DNA from: Scalindua sp964344685
Lineage (GTDB): Bacteria > Planctomycetota > Brocadiia > Brocadiales > Scalinduaceae
Length of the DNA stretch: 64,000 nt
Assembly: GCA_964344685.1 (NCBI GenBank)
Contig: CAYFOK010000005.1
Span: 1 to 64,000, forward strand
Reading direction: 5' to 3'
The notes under the pieces are model-generated. The model saw only the letters and a list, made by a program, of their open reading frames with translations. It was not told the DNA's origin and did not search any database. The translations under genes and the position numbers were made by a program. Below, in pieces: positions 1 to 10,470 of the stretch. Each line of letters begins with the position of its first letter. The first letter of the stretch is position 1.

Positions 1-219
1 ATCATATCAATATTACTACTGAAGTGTCAGATTAAATATAAACTATCTCAAATAATTATTGGAGACCTTAGCGGACATAGCTATAACCCTCTCTGCTCAA
101 CAAATGAAACATTATACGAAGACAGGATCTCCTCATCATCTGCAATAAGAATTCTAACCTTTGTTGTCATTCACTCACTCCGGTTGTATTGGAATTGTGC
201 GGTATCACCTGTTGTCGAT
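1..219. other. non-coding flank downstream of gltD
   Basis: AT-rich stretch beyond the gltD stop codon. I see no convincing ORF, no hairpin with a T-run that would mark a gltD terminator, and no RNA gene. Confidence 0.5.
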
Positions 220-1677
220 TTAGTTTTTTTCCGTAATTTTCAACGTCCTTTCAGACATTAAGTACTGATGAACACCTGCAGCAGCCTGACGGCCGCTGAA
301 GATAGCACTCACTACAAGGCTTGCTCCCAACTCTGCATCTCCGGCAGCAAAAATTCCGGGAAGACATGTCATCTTGTTTTCATCTATTTTTATCCTGCCT
401 CTTTTATCAAGTTCAAGCTTAAGGTCCAGAAGAAGTGGTCCGTGCTCGCAATGCTGAAAACCTATTGAGATAAACACCAGGTCTGCAGGAATAACTTTTT
501 CAGAACCTGGAATTTCAGTATAGATACCTCGTGATCCATCTGCAGGCCTGGTCCAGTCAAGTTCAGTCACCTTCAATCCGGTCAGTACACCGTTGTTTCC
601 TATAAACTCTTTTGTCTGATATTTCCAGAATCTTTCACAACCCTCTTCCTGCGATGAACTTGTCTTAAATGTTTTCGGCCACTCCGGCCACGGATTGCAG
701 GGCGGACGCTCTTTTGGAGGAACATCCTGATAATAGATATGTTTTACACTGGCAGCCCCCTGACGAATGCTGGTTCCGATACAGTCAGACCCTGTATCTC
801 CTCCTCCAATGACTATAACGTTCTTCCCTTCCGCCGTGATCACTTCATTTTCGGGGATGATATCGCCCGCAATTCTACGATTCTGCTGGATCAGAAAAGG
901 CATTGCAAAATGTACACCGTTCAAACCCCTCCCGGGAATTGTCAGATTCCTGGGAATCTGTGCACCGACACTTATCACTACAGCATCAAATGTACGTGAC
1001 AGATACATGGCAGAGATATCAATACCCACATTAACCTGTGTCTCAAAAGAGACACCCTCTTCTTTAAGCTGATTCAGCCTTCTATTAAGGACGCTTCTAT
1101 CTATTTTATAGTCAGGTATACCATAGCGTAACATACCGCCGACCCTGTCCTCTTTCTCAAATACAGTAACGTCATGGCCTTTTCTAACGAGTTGTTGGGC
1201 TGCAGCGAGTCCGGCAGGCCCGGAGCCAATAATAGCCACACGTTTTCCCGTCTTAACTTCCGCTGGCTGCGGTTGTATCCATCCCTCAGCCCATCCTCTT
1301 TCAGCGATCTGTTTTTCAATCTGCCTGATAGTGACAGGTCTTCTATTAATCGATAATGTACAGGATGCCTCACAGGTTGCCGGACAGACCCTTCCTGTGA
1401 ATTCTGGAAAGTTATTAGTCGAATGCAATAGTGCCAGTGCACGTTTCCAATGACCCTTATAAATAAGATCGTTCCAATCCGGTATTCTGTTTCTAACACC
1501 ACATCCATATGCATGGCATGACGGAACACCACAATCCATACAGCGGCTTGCCTGTGCCTCCAATTCACTGTCAGACACATTGCCTTCAAATTCACTAAAG
1601 TTTTTTATCCGCTCCTCAACCGGCAGTTTGACACCTGCCTGGCGATCAATTTCCAGAAATCCTGACGGTTTACCCAC
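220..1677 (-). CDS. gltD: glutamate synthase small (beta) subunit GltD
   Basis: Passes NADPH electrons to the large subunit for the reductive transfer of the glutamine amide to 2-oxoglutarate, in cytoplasmic nitrogen assimilation. The N-terminal region carries two cysteine groups typical of the family's [4Fe-4S] clusters (C46, C49, C54, C59 and C98, C102, C106). An FAD-binding GSGPAG motif lies at residues 151-156 and a second dinucleotide motif, GGGDTG, follows near residue 290 for NADPH. The length of 485 aa is normal for the family. The start codon overlaps the end of gltB by 8 bp, so the two are translationally coupled in one operon. Nothing looks truncated. Related FAD/Fe-S oxidoreductases exist, but adjacency to gltB settles the assignment. 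Confidence 0.96.
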   Translation of the reverse strand: MGKPSGFLEIDRQAGVKLPVEERIKNFSEFEGNVSDSELEAQASRCMDCGVPSCHAYGCGVRNRIPDWNDLIYKGHWKRALALLHSTNNFPEFTGRVCPATCEASCTLSINRRPVTIRQIEKQIAERGWAEGWIQPQPAEVKTGKRVAIIGSGPAGLAAAQQLVRKGHDVTVFEKEDRVGGMLRYGIPDYKIDRSVLNRRLNQLKEEGVSFETQVNVGIDISAMYLSRTFDAVVISVGAQIPRNLTIPGRGLNGVHFAMPFLIQQNRRIAGDIIPENEVITAEGKNVIVIGGGDTGSDCIGTSIRQGAASVKHIYYQDVPPKERPPCNPWPEWPKTFKTSSSQEEGCERFWKYQTKEFIGNNGVLTGLKVTELDWTRPADGSRGIYTEIPGSEKVIPADLVFISIGFQHCEHGPLLLDLKLELDKRGRIKIDENKMTCLPGIFAAGDAELGASLVVSAIFSGRQAAAGVHQYLMSERTLKITEKN

Positions 1678-4600
1678 TAAACACCTCCTCTGTTGCTAAA
1701 ACAAGCTCATCGTCGCGATGCTCTTCCTGCCTGATACGCTCGAGTGACTGTCTATATTCCATAGGCATTACTTTAACAAACAGTGGCAGACGGCTGTCCC
1801 AGTGATCGAGAATATCTTTTGCTCTCACACTTTGTGTATATTCATAATGTTTTGTCAATAATGTGTGCAGAAGATCCTTGTCCTCGTCTGTCCATACACT
1901 CTCCAGATCGACCATATCCAGGTTGCATTTCATCCCGAACCACTCGTGCTCGTCGTAAACATAGGCGATGCCACCACTCATACCGGCTCCAAAGTTATTA
2001 CCTGTCTGTCCGATTACCACCACAGTGCCTCCTGTCATATATTCACATCCATGATCACCAACTCCTTCAACGACAGCGGTTGCACCGCTATTCCGTACAG
2101 CAAAACGCTCTCCAGCCATACCGTGAAGGAATACTTCCCCTCCTGTAGCTCCGTATAGAATCACGTTACCTGCAATAATGTTTTGATACGGTTTGAACGT
2201 TGACCCTTTATAGGGGTTTACAATAATTTTACCTCCCGACATTCCCTTTCCGACATAATCATTAGCATCTCCTTCCACACTGATAGTAATGCCCGGAACC
2301 AGAAACGCACCCAGGCTCTGACCGGCATATCCTTTAAAGTTGAGCCGGATCGTATCATCAGGGAGTCCTGCAGATCCATACTTTCGTGTGACTTCGCTGC
2401 TGAGTATTGTGCCCACGGTGCGATTAATATTGCGTATAGGAATGTCAATTACAACCGGTTCTCTTTTTGTTAAAGCATTTTCAGATAATTTAATTAACTC
2501 ATTATCAAGAGACGTAGATAGCTCGTGGTCCTGTTTCTTGATACAGTGTAAGGCAGTTTTACCTTCTGGGTCAGGATGAGTCAAAAGTGCACTGAAATCC
2601 AGTTTTTTGGCTTTCCAATGATCTATTGCCTTTCTCGCATCAAGTTTGTCTACACGACCTACCATCTCATTGACTGTCTTGAAGCCAAGCTCAGCCATAT
2701 ATTCACGCATCTCCTGAGCGAGAAACCTGAAGAATCGTTCAACAAATTCAGCCTGGCCATTATAATTAGCTCGTAACTCCGGATTCTGAGTAGCTACACC
2801 TACAGGACAGGTATTCAAGTGACATTTTCTCATAAGTACACAACCTAACGTAACCAGTACAGATGTGCCAAAACAGAACTCTTCAGCGCCAAGCAGTGCT
2901 GCGATGATAATATCTCTTCCTGTCTTCAATTGACCATCCGTCTGTACAACAATTCTGTCACGAAGCTGATTTGCCACAAGAGTCTGCTGTGTGTCTGCCA
3001 ACCCGAGCTCCCATGGCAGCCCGGCATGCATTATACTTGACCATGGCGCAGCTCCTGTACCCCCGTCATAACCGCTGATCAGCACTTGATCTGCCTTGGC
3101 TTTAGATACACCTGCAGCAACTGTTCCTACACCTGCCGCCGCTACCAGCTTAATGGAAACCTTTGCTTTCGAGTTAGCACAATGAAGATCATAAATTATC
3201 TGTTTTAAGTCTTCTATTGAATAGATATCGTGATGTGGCGGAGGAGAAATCAACGAAACACCCGGGGTTGTATGGCGAACCTTTGCAATATCCGGACTTA
3301 CCTTATGCCCTGGCAGTTGGCCACCTTCACCCGGCTTAGCTCCCTGTGCCATCTTAATCTGAATCTCTTCGGCATTTACCAGATATTCACTGGTCACACC
3401 AAAGCGGCCTGATGCAACCTGTTTGATTTTGGAAATCTTCCAGTCGCCGTTATCAAGTTTTATATACCGCTCAGGATCTTCTCCTCCCTCCCCTGAGTTG
3501 CTTCTTCCTCCAATCCTGTTCATTGCAATAGCAATTGACTCATGAGTTTCCTTACTGATTGAACCAAATGACATGGCAGCAGTCATAAATCGTGTCATTA
3601 TGTTCTCGACGGGTTCGACATCGTCTAATTCAATCTTATCACACTCTTTGAATTCAAAAAGGCCTCGTAACGTCGCCAGCTCTTTTGTCTGCCCATCAAC
3701 AAGTTGTGTAAACTCCTTAAAAATCTTGTAGTCATTGTTTCGTGTTGCCTGCTGCAGCTTGTAAACTGTCTCCGGATTCCAGAGATGTTTTTCACCACCG
3801 TGTCTAACTGAATAGTAACCGCCGACATCAAGAAACTCGTCAGGTTTTCCTTCCTGTGGAAATGCGTTACGATGACGTGCATAGACTTCCTGCGCTATCT
3901 CTTCCATCCCAATACCTCCGATGCGTGATGCCGTGTCACAGAAGTATTCGTCAATTACAGACTTATCTATGCCAACTGCCTCGAATATCTGAGATCCAAA
4001 GAAACTTCTAATAGTTGAAATACCCATACGACTGAACGACTTTAAAAGTCCCTTCTTTACCGCCGAAATATATGCGTCCATTGCATCCTCAGGATCTTTC
4101 TTCTCTACCAGGTATTCCTGCTCTGCCATCTCTCTTACTGTACTGAATGCAACGTAAGGACAGATCGCAGTAATTCCAAATGCGATCAAAAGCGAAAAGT
4201 GCATCACCTCTCTCGCCTCACCGGTTTCAAGGATCAACCCGCATGAGCTGCGCAGTCCCTTCTTAATCAGGTGATGATGCAAGCCTGATACCGCCAAAAG
4301 TGAAGGAATAGGGCATCTGTCCTTAGTGATATGTCTATCCGTCAGTACCAGTATATTTGCACCGTCGGAAATATGCCTTTCCGCTTTTTCAAATAATGAG
4401 ATCATTGCAGATTTTAACGCCTCTCCTCCGCCTTGAGCAGGAAAAAGAATATCGATCTTTCTCACCATCAGATCTGGGTGATTCGCATTTCTAATCCTCC
4501 ACATATCTGTCGGAGTCAAGATGGGATGTGATAATTTAATCTGCCTGCAATGTTCAGGTGTCTCTTCAAGGAACCCGCCTTTTTTACCAATGTAATTCAT

Positions 4601-6256
4601 CAGAGACATAACCAGCTCTTCACGTAACGGATCAATAGGGGGGTTAGTTACCTGTGCAAACAGCTGCTTGAAATAGTGAAATAGCAGTTGGGGTTTGTTG
4701 GACAGCACAGCCAGTGCGTTGTCATTACCCATAGCGCCTATTGGTTCCTGTCCACGGCTTGCCATGTGAGAAATAGTAATATTGATGTCCTCATCAGTGT
4801 ATCCGAAGGCATGTTGCTGTCTTCTCAACACCTCCAGATCAATTTCAGGAACTCTTGAAGGGTTAAACAGCCCACGAAGCTCTATAAGATTCTCTTTTAA
4901 ATATCGTCGATATGGTGCCTGTCTTGAAATTCTTGCCTTAATCTCATTATCAGGAACAATCCTGTTCTGTTCTAAATCAACAAGAAACATCTTACCAGGC
5001 TGTAATCTACCACGTTGACGCACTTCCTCTCCTGGTATATCAAGTACACCCGTCTCAGAGGCCATAATGATCATGCCATCCTTTGTTACAGTATATCGTG
5101 CCGGGCGTAATCCGTTCCTGTCCAGCATTGCTCCAATAAAACGTCCGTCTGTAATAACAATGGCAGCAGGACCATCCCATGGTTCCATAAAAGCTGCATG
5201 GTATTCATAAAATGCACGTTTGTCTTCGCTCATATAATATTTTTTACCACATGCTTCAGGTACCATCATCATTGCAGAGTGAGAGAGGGATCTGCCTGCC
5301 TTAATTAGCAATTCAAAAACATTGTCAAAAACTGCTGAATCGCTTCCGTACTCATTCTGTATTACAGGTTTTATTTTTTCTATATCATCGCCTAGTAGCT
5401 TAGACTCCAGATTCTTTTCACGTGCTTTCATCTGGTTAATGTTTCCGCGGAGAGTATTAATCTCTCCATTATGTGCGAGGCACCGAAATGGCTGAGCAAG
5501 ATTCCAGGCGGGAAATGTGTTCGTGCTGTATCGTTGATGAATTATCGCAAATGCTGATGTAAAACGCGGATCACCGAGATCAGGATAAAATACAGGCAAC
5601 TGGCTTCCCGTGAGTAATCCTTTGTAAACAATTGTCTTATGACTGAAGCTGCAGACGTAGAACTGACTGAAATCATCGTCTGTCCATGAGTCAATTTCCT
5701 TCTCTATACATCGCCTTATGACATACAGTTTCCTTTCAAAATCCTCACCCTCATGACTCTCGCATGTTACAAAAAGCTGATGTACTGTAGGTTGAGTTAA
5801 GCGGCTGATCTCTCCCAGAGAATCTCCATTACTGGGAACATCGCGCCAGCCCATTAATTTGCATCCTTCAGCCTCAACAATCTGCTCTGCTGCCTGCCTA
5901 CATTTTTCAATTTTGTGCGCATTACCGGGCATGAATATCATACCAACGCCATACTTTCCGGAAGGAGGTAATTCAATATTCAGTTCAGAACAAACCTGAC
6001 GAAAAAAATCGTCTTGAATCTGCAGGAGCAACCCGCCTCCGTCACCGGTAAGTTTATCACTCCCGATTGCGCCACGATGTTCTAAATTAATTGAAACCTG
6101 AATGGCATTCTGAACGATCGAATGGGTTGGTGTTCCATCTATGTTTGCAACAAAACCGACTCCACAGGCATCATGTTCATATTTCGGGTCATATAATCCT
6201 GATCGTTCAGGCTGTCCGGCCAGATTCACATTTTTGAAATTTTTAATATTCAGCAT
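1670..6256 (-). CDS. gltB: glutamate synthase large (alpha) subunit GltB
   Basis: Large subunit of glutamate synthase, 1528 aa, the usual size. The N-terminus is a class II glutamine amidotransferase domain: Cys31 in HDACGVGF should become the N-terminal nucleophile after removal of a 30-residue propeptide. The central and FMN-binding synthase domains follow, with the cluster motif CVLMRKCHLNTCPVG near residue 1150 that binds the [3Fe-4S] centre. The C-terminal glycine-rich GXGXG beta-helix domain (GGKIIVNPYKG, GGEVFLHG and similar turns) is intact. Ammonia made in the amidase domain is channelled to the FMN site. The gene is first in the gltBD operon. I see no strong ribosome binding site before its ATG. 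In an anammox organism it would assimilate ammonium together with glutamine synthetase, which is not in this window. Confidence 0.97.
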   Translation of the reverse strand: MLNIKNFKNVNLAGQPERSGLYDPKYEHDACGVGFVANIDGTPTHSIVQNAIQVSINLEHRGAIGSDKLTGDGGGLLLQIQDDFFRQVCSELNIELPPSGKYGVGMIFMPGNAHKIEKCRQAAEQIVEAEGCKLMGWRDVPSNGDSLGEISRLTQPTVHQLFVTCESHEGEDFERKLYVIRRCIEKEIDSWTDDDFSQFYVCSFSHKTIVYKGLLTGSQLPVFYPDLGDPRFTSAFAIIHQRYSTNTFPAWNLAQPFRCLAHNGEINTLRGNINQMKAREKNLESKLLGDDIEKIKPVIQNEYGSDSAVFDNVFELLIKAGRSLSHSAMMMVPEACGKKYYMSEDKRAFYEYHAAFMEPWDGPAAIVITDGRFIGAMLDRNGLRPARYTVTKDGMIIMASETGVLDIPGEEVRQRGRLQPGKMFLVDLEQNRIVPDNEIKARISRQAPYRRYLKENLIELRGLFNPSRVPEIDLEVLRRQQHAFGYTDEDINITISHMASRGQEPIGAMGNDNALAVLSNKPQLLFHYFKQLFAQVTNPPIDPLREELVMSLMNYIGKKGGFLEETPEHCRQIKLSHPILTPTDMWRIRNANHPDLMVRKIDILFPAQGGGEALKSAMISLFEKAERHISDGANILVLTDRHITKDRCPIPSLLAVSGLHHHLIKKGLRSSCGLILETGEAREVMHFSLLIAFGITAICPYVAFSTVREMAEQEYLVEKKDPEDAMDAYISAVKKGLLKSFSRMGISTIRSFFGSQIFEAVGIDKSVIDEYFCDTASRIGGIGMEEIAQEVYARHRNAFPQEGKPDEFLDVGGYYSVRHGGEKHLWNPETVYKLQQATRNNDYKIFKEFTQLVDGQTKELATLRGLFEFKECDKIELDDVEPVENIMTRFMTAAMSFGSISKETHESIAIAMNRIGGRSNSGEGGEDPERYIKLDNGDWKISKIKQVASGRFGVTSEYLVNAEEIQIKMAQGAKPGEGGQLPGHKVSPDIAKVRHTTPGVSLISPPPHHDIYSIEDLKQIIYDLHCANSKAKVSIKLVAAAGVGTVAAGVSKAKADQVLISGYDGGTGAAPWSSIMHAGLPWELGLADTQQTLVANQLRDRIVVQTDGQLKTGRDIIIAALLGAEEFCFGTSVLVTLGCVLMRKCHLNTCPVGVATQNPELRANYNGQAEFVERFFRFLAQEMREYMAELGFKTVNEMVGRVDKLDARKAIDHWKAKKLDFSALLTHPDPEGKTALHCIKKQDHELSTSLDNELIKLSENALTKREPVVIDIPIRNINRTVGTILSSEVTRKYGSAGLPDDTIRLNFKGYAGQSLGAFLVPGITISVEGDANDYVGKGMSGGKIIVNPYKGSTFKPYQNIIAGNVILYGATGGEVFLHGMAGERFAVRNSGATAVVEGVGDHGCEYMTGGTVVVIGQTGNNFGAGMSGGIAYVYDEHEWFGMKCNLDMVDLESVWTDEDKDLLHTLLTKHYEYTQSVRAKDILDHWDSRLPLFVKVMPMEYRQSLERIRQEEHRDDELVLATEEVFSG

Positions 6257-6328
6257 TTCTTAAATATATTTTCTTATAACACTATTTATCTAAGTAGTGT
6301 AAAGAATGAATATCGGGCAAAAAATTTA

Positions 6329-6865
6329 CTATCTTGCAACCTTGTATGCATGCAGACTGACAATTTCAATCTGGTATGTTTTGTTAAGATCCTGACAGCC
6401 AATGACGGCACGTGTTGGAGAACATTTAATATATTTTCTGTATATATCATTCATCTGTCCCCAATAGTCTATATTCTTCATGAAGATTACGGCATTAACA
6501 ACTCTGTCAAAACTTGTATCAGCTTTTTTTAACGCAGCCTTCACATTTTCAAATATTAGTTTGAATTGACCGTTTGGGTCTAATGTTGGGACTTCGCCGT
6601 TTGCAGCGATTGGTATAAACCCTCCACAATTTATCTTAACAGCCTTAATCTTCTGTAAACGAACAACATCTTCCTCAAACCAGTCACACATCAATCCAAC
6701 CTGCCTTGCAGGCTGCTTTCCTCCAATTTTTCTACTATCAGCAATTACTAAATCAAGCAGTTTATCCCTTGTAGCAAATGGTAGCTTTTGTACCTCCTCA
6801 ACTGACATCCTATCTAAATCTTTTAAAGTATAATTTGTCTTTTTAGCTTTTTTTGCCTTAGCCAT
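6329..6865 (-). CDS. RidA/YjgF-like protein with N-terminal extension
   Basis: Residues 65-178 form a RidA (YjgF/YER057c) domain; the family hydrolyses reactive enamine/imine intermediates to protect PLP enzymes. The family signature is near the end: R152 in SPTRAVIG and E167 in YQIEIVSLHA match the substrate-binding Arg and the glutamate of RidA. The first 60 residues are extra: a lysine-rich start (MAKAKKAKKT) and a helical segment absent from the usual ~128-aa RidA. A strong ribosome binding site (AGGAGAGGA) sits 7 nt before the ATG, so the extension is probably real. It lies 72 bp upstream of gltB on the same strand, which may link it to amino-nitrogen metabolism. A second, standard RidA is at 55388-55774. 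The role of the extension is unknown. Confidence 0.8.
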   Translation of the reverse strand: MAKAKKAKKTNYTLKDLDRMSVEEVQKLPFATRDKLLDLVIADSRKIGGKQPARQVGLMCDWFEEDVVRLQKIKAVKINCGGFIPIAANGEVPTLDPNGQFKLIFENVKAALKKADTSFDRVVNAVIFMKNIDYWGQMNDIYRKYIKCSPTRAVIGCQDLNKTYQIEIVSLHAYKVAR

Positions 6866-7682
6866 TGAAAATTCCTCTCCTAAAATTTATTAATGCTATC
6901 GTAAAAGAGTTTTTGAACAAGTGACTCTATCTCGATAGCCAGGTTAAAATTTCTTACTACTGCTTTGACATCAATATTATTCGCAGATATAAAGAGTTAA
7001 TAATCGATTTCAAATACAAAAAACTGTTAATACCTCTGTATTGCAATATTGATGCCTGTTATGAAATTTTTACATTCAGTTGATTATACCTATTATGTAA
7101 GTCTATACATATCCATGCTATACAGTTATCCAATATAAATACTAAAAAATATATTACATTCGTATCAGACAGCAAATGCGCAAATATTTCAATATTGATC
7201 TTTCGGTAGATATTTATTGCGAAATAAATGCGCATTTTGGATATTGCTTTTTCTTACAGTTTTCCATGTTAGACATGTAGACACAACATTGTTTGGATTT
7301 GAAAACTTTATATAGTTGAAATTTTCTGCGGATTAGACCTATTAAAATTGTTCAATAAACTGCATATGCAAAAGATTCGTCTTTTTTAAACCTTTTAATA
7401 ATTTAGCGCATTCATTTCGGAATTCTTTGAGTTTTAACATTTGTAGGAATTATAAATCTACTTTTTCCGCATTTATCTATTACTTTACAGATTAAGTACT
7501 TACATATAACAAATTAATAAATTCAGGCAAAAAAAATTAATTGGTATAGACATTGCTTTTGGACAGATAACAAATAAATTATCAATTTTGATCCGGAGGG
7601 GGGTATTTGGACATTAAAAATAAATGGTGTTTAACATCAAATACGCTGGTTAAATAATTTTAATTTTTTTTAGGAAAAAATC
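6866..7682. other. 817-bp AT-rich intergenic region
   Basis: Divergent region between the RidA-like gene (minus) and the aquaporin gene (plus). No ORF of credible composition and no tRNA-like fold is visible. It contains a perfect 12-bp palindrome, AAATGCGCATTT (7226-7237), and a related half-site AAATGCGC near 7174-7181. It also has a G-rich patch, CCGGAGGGGGG, near 7593-7603. Promoters for both flanking genes must lie here, but I could not choose one with confidence. Confidence 0.5.
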
Positions 7683-8456
7683 ATGGGTGTTACAAAAAGA
7701 TATCAACTGGGGCCGTTGGAGAGGCTCGCACTAATGTTCGGCGGAGAGGGAGGTAAAGGTGCTGTCTGCCTGGCTTCCGCAGCTGAAAATTATAAAAAAT
7801 ACCTTGCAGAGTTACTAGGAACATTCGCTCTTGTATTTGTTGGGGCAGGGTGTGTATGTGCAGACTATTATTTAGTACAAAGTGGTTCACAGGGTTTTGG
7901 TCTGCTGGGGATCGCTATTGCTTTTGGTTTTGTTGTTGTGGCCGTTGCTTATTCTTTGGGTTATATATCCGGTGCACATATTAACCCTGCTGTAACAGTG
8001 TCTATGGTTGCTACGAGGCGGATGAAACCGGGTGTTGGTACCATGTATATAGTCTCACAGGTGGCAGGTGCCACATTAGCCGGTTATTTGTTAAAGCTGC
8101 TTTTTCCGAAGGCTCTGGCCAGTGTTTTCCTGGGCACGTGCGTACTGGGTTCAAGTGTTAGTATATCACAGGCAATTGGAATGGAAGCTGTAATTACATT
8201 TCTATTAGTATTTGTCGTATTTGCAACAGTTATAGACAAGAGAGCCACCCCCGCATTGGCCGGATTGGCAATAGGGTTTGTTGTTTTGTTTGGGGTTATG
8301 GTAGGAGGTACTATAAGCGGCGGGTCAATGAATCCTGCAAGGGTTTTTGGCCCTGCAATCGCATCAGGCCATTTTGCAAATCACTATGTATGGTGGATTG
8401 GGCCTATTATTGGCGGTCTATTCGCAGGATTTTCTTATGACCTGTTTTTCTCTTAG
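7683..8456 (+). CDS. aquaporin / glycerol facilitator (MIP family) channel
   Basis: Six-helix membrane channel for water or small neutral solutes. Both signature loops are present: SGAHINPAV (N101-P-A) and GGSMNPAR (N217-P-A, with R220 as the filter arginine). The spacing between the two NPA boxes and the total length of 257 aa fit the MIP family. About 38 residues precede the first membrane helix, longer than usual. The ATG chosen has AGGA 7 nt upstream, but a later in-frame ATG at 7734 would give a more typical N-terminus. The gene stands alone, flanked by long AT-rich spacers. Substrate (water, glycerol or even ammonia) cannot be told from the sequence alone. Confidence 0.93.
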   Translation: MGVTKRYQLGPLERLALMFGGEGGKGAVCLASAAENYKKYLAELLGTFALVFVGAGCVCADYYLVQSGSQGFGLLGIAIAFGFVVVAVAYSLGYISGAHINPAVTVSMVATRRMKPGVGTMYIVSQVAGATLAGYLLKLLFPKALASVFLGTCVLGSSVSISQAIGMEAVITFLLVFVVFATVIDKRATPALAGLAIGFVVLFGVMVGGTISGGSMNPARVFGPAIASGHFANHYVWWIGPIIGGLFAGFSYDLFFS

Positions 8457-8771
8457 AAGAAGAAACAACTTACTCTTGCAACGAGCACTGAGCAAAAGAA
8501 AAGAGTGGCTAAATCCAGAAAACCAAGGAACGGAAGAATTGTTAACAGACGTCCATCGTTGGCATAATTGAAAAAATTAATAAATAAATTATTCAAAACT
8601 TTTTAAGAAAATTTAAGAGAATAGTTGCGGCATTACTGCACTATGATATACTGGGAGAATATTATATAGCAGACTAACCATACTATATGGCCATGTTCAT
8701 AAATTAGTTTGAAATCTGGTTATTAACATCCAGGTTGTAAAAGTAAACTATCTGTGAGAAATAGAGGAATT
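8457..8771. other. intergenic spacer after aquaporin gene
   Basis: About 300 bp of AT-rich sequence. A 74-codon frame overlaps the aquaporin end out of frame but has no homology that I recognise and looks like a shadow. I see no clear terminator or promoter. Confidence 0.45.
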
Positions 8772-10406
8772 ATGGCTGACGTAAAAACTATCGGCGATTA
8801 TCTTATCCAAAAACTTTACGCGCATGGTGTCAGGCACGTATTTGGAGTACCGGGTGATTATGCCCTGAGTTTTTTCCATGAACTGGAGTCCAGCGATATA
8901 CAGGTTATCAATACGTGCGATGAACAGGGCGCCGGTTTTGCAGCGGATGCATATGCAAGAGTAAATGGACTGGGAGTTGTGTGTGTTACGTATTGTGTTG
9001 GTGGCTTAAAGGTAGCCAATACAACCGCCCAAGCCTTTGCTGAAAAATCCCCGGTTGTTGTTATAAGTGGAGCACCTGGCACAAACGAAAGAATTAAATC
9101 ACCGCTTCTACATCACAAAGTTCGAGACTTTGATACACAATTGAAGGTCTTTGAACATATAACTATAGCATCAACTGCAGTTGACAATCCTGAAACTGCA
9201 TGCCGCAAAATTGACCGTGTCATTGATGCTGCACTGCATCACAAAAGACCAGTTTATATTGAAATTCCACGTAATATGGTCTCTACTGCTGCAATACCAT
9301 ACAGTTTGCCCCGGGAAACACATTTGCCTCAGAATGACAATATCCTTAAAGAAGCGCTGCTTGAAGCTGGTAACATCATCAACGATTCTAAAAAACCTGC
9401 AATTATTGCAGGAATAGAGATGCACAGATTCGGCATCCAGAATGATTTACTTCAATTTATAGAAAAAACACAAATCCCCTTTGCTGCCTCACCTCTCAGT
9501 AAATCGGTTATCAGTGAACATCATCCTTTATATATGGGGGTTTATGAAGGAGCTATTGGCCGTGACGATGTTAGGGATTATATAGAAACGAGTGATTGCC
9601 TGATCCTTCTGGGTACATTTATGACAGATATTAATCTTGGCATGTTTACAGCTCACCTTGATCAGGGCCGGTCAATATATGCAACAAGTGAAAAGGTATA
9701 TATTCATTATCACGCTTATGAAAATGTATGCCTGAGTGACTTTCTCAAAGGACTTTTGCAGATTAATATCAATAGGCAGGAGTCGGGAGAAATTCCTCGA
9801 CCGAAACCCCTTCAACCACTCCAACCGGTTACCGGGAAGAAAATCACAGTAAAACACCTCTTTCAGCGTCTGAACAGCTTTCTTGACAAGAATTCCGTTG
9901 TCATTGCTGATATAGGAGATTCAATGTTCGGCTCTATGGATATGACTATACACGATGAAACTGAGTTTATTGCACCTGCATACTATGCGTCAATGGGATT
10001 TGCCGTGCCTGGGTCGATCGGAGTACAATTAGCTAATCCGGATCTGCGTCCAATCGTATTAGTTGGAGATGGTGCTTTTCAGATGACAGGAATGGAACTT
10101 TCAACCGCTGCAAGATATGAGCTGAGTCCGATTATTATTATTTTGAATAACAGTGGTTATGGTACTGAACGCCCAATGCTGGACGGCTGTTTCAATGATG
10201 TGAAACCCTGGGAATACAGTTCTATCCCTGATATTCTAAAAACAGGCAGGGGTTTTAAGATAGAGACGGAAGATAATCTTGAAGAAGCACTGCAGCTCTC
10301 TCGTCAATATACTCAAGACATCTGTATCTTTGATGTACAGATAGATCCTGATGACAAATCACTAGCCCTTGAACGTATGACTAATCTGCTGGCTAAACGC
10401 GTGTAA
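8772..10406 (+). CDS. thiamine-diphosphate-dependent decarboxylase (indolepyruvate/pyruvate decarboxylase type)
   Basis: Three-domain ThDP enzyme of the pyruvate/indolepyruvate decarboxylase group, which decarboxylates 2-oxo acids to aldehydes. Near the N-terminus VFGVPGDYALSFF and the conserved ThDP-activating glutamate in CDEQGAGFAADAYAR are seen. The C-terminal cofactor signature starts at GDGAFQMTGMEL and ends about 27 residues later in NNSGYGTE, the classical GDG-NN motif. Length of about 544 aa is standard. An upstream GTG at 8754 is in frame, but the ATG at 8772 has AGAGGA just before it and gives the usual start (MADVKTIGDYL), so I prefer it. No membrane segment. Which 2-oxo acid it uses is not clear; acetolactate synthase is less likely because no small subunit follows. 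Confidence 0.85.
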   Translation: MADVKTIGDYLIQKLYAHGVRHVFGVPGDYALSFFHELESSDIQVINTCDEQGAGFAADAYARVNGLGVVCVTYCVGGLKVANTTAQAFAEKSPVVVISGAPGTNERIKSPLLHHKVRDFDTQLKVFEHITIASTAVDNPETACRKIDRVIDAALHHKRPVYIEIPRNMVSTAAIPYSLPRETHLPQNDNILKEALLEAGNIINDSKKPAIIAGIEMHRFGIQNDLLQFIEKTQIPFAASPLSKSVISEHHPLYMGVYEGAIGRDDVRDYIETSDCLILLGTFMTDINLGMFTAHLDQGRSIYATSEKVYIHYHAYENVCLSDFLKGLLQININRQESGEIPRPKPLQPLQPVTGKKITVKHLFQRLNSFLDKNSVVIADIGDSMFGSMDMTIHDETEFIAPAYYASMGFAVPGSIGVQLANPDLRPIVLVGDGAFQMTGMELSTAARYELSPIIIILNNSGYGTERPMLDGCFNDVKPWEYSSIPDILKTGRGFKIETEDNLEEALQLSRQYTQDICIFDVQIDPDDKSLALERMTNLLAKRV

Positions 10407-10470
10407 GATTTGCTTCCCGGCGGACAGGCACTTTATTATAAATCGAAATTTGTAATTTATTATTTCCTTT

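Noticed and set aside
1101..1595. 164-codon minus-strand ORF inside gltD
   Set aside because: It lies in another frame of the well-supported gltD gene and has no coding features.
8347..8571. 74-codon ORF overlapping the aquaporin end
   Set aside because: Out of frame with the aquaporin gene, no ribosome binding site and no recognisable domain.
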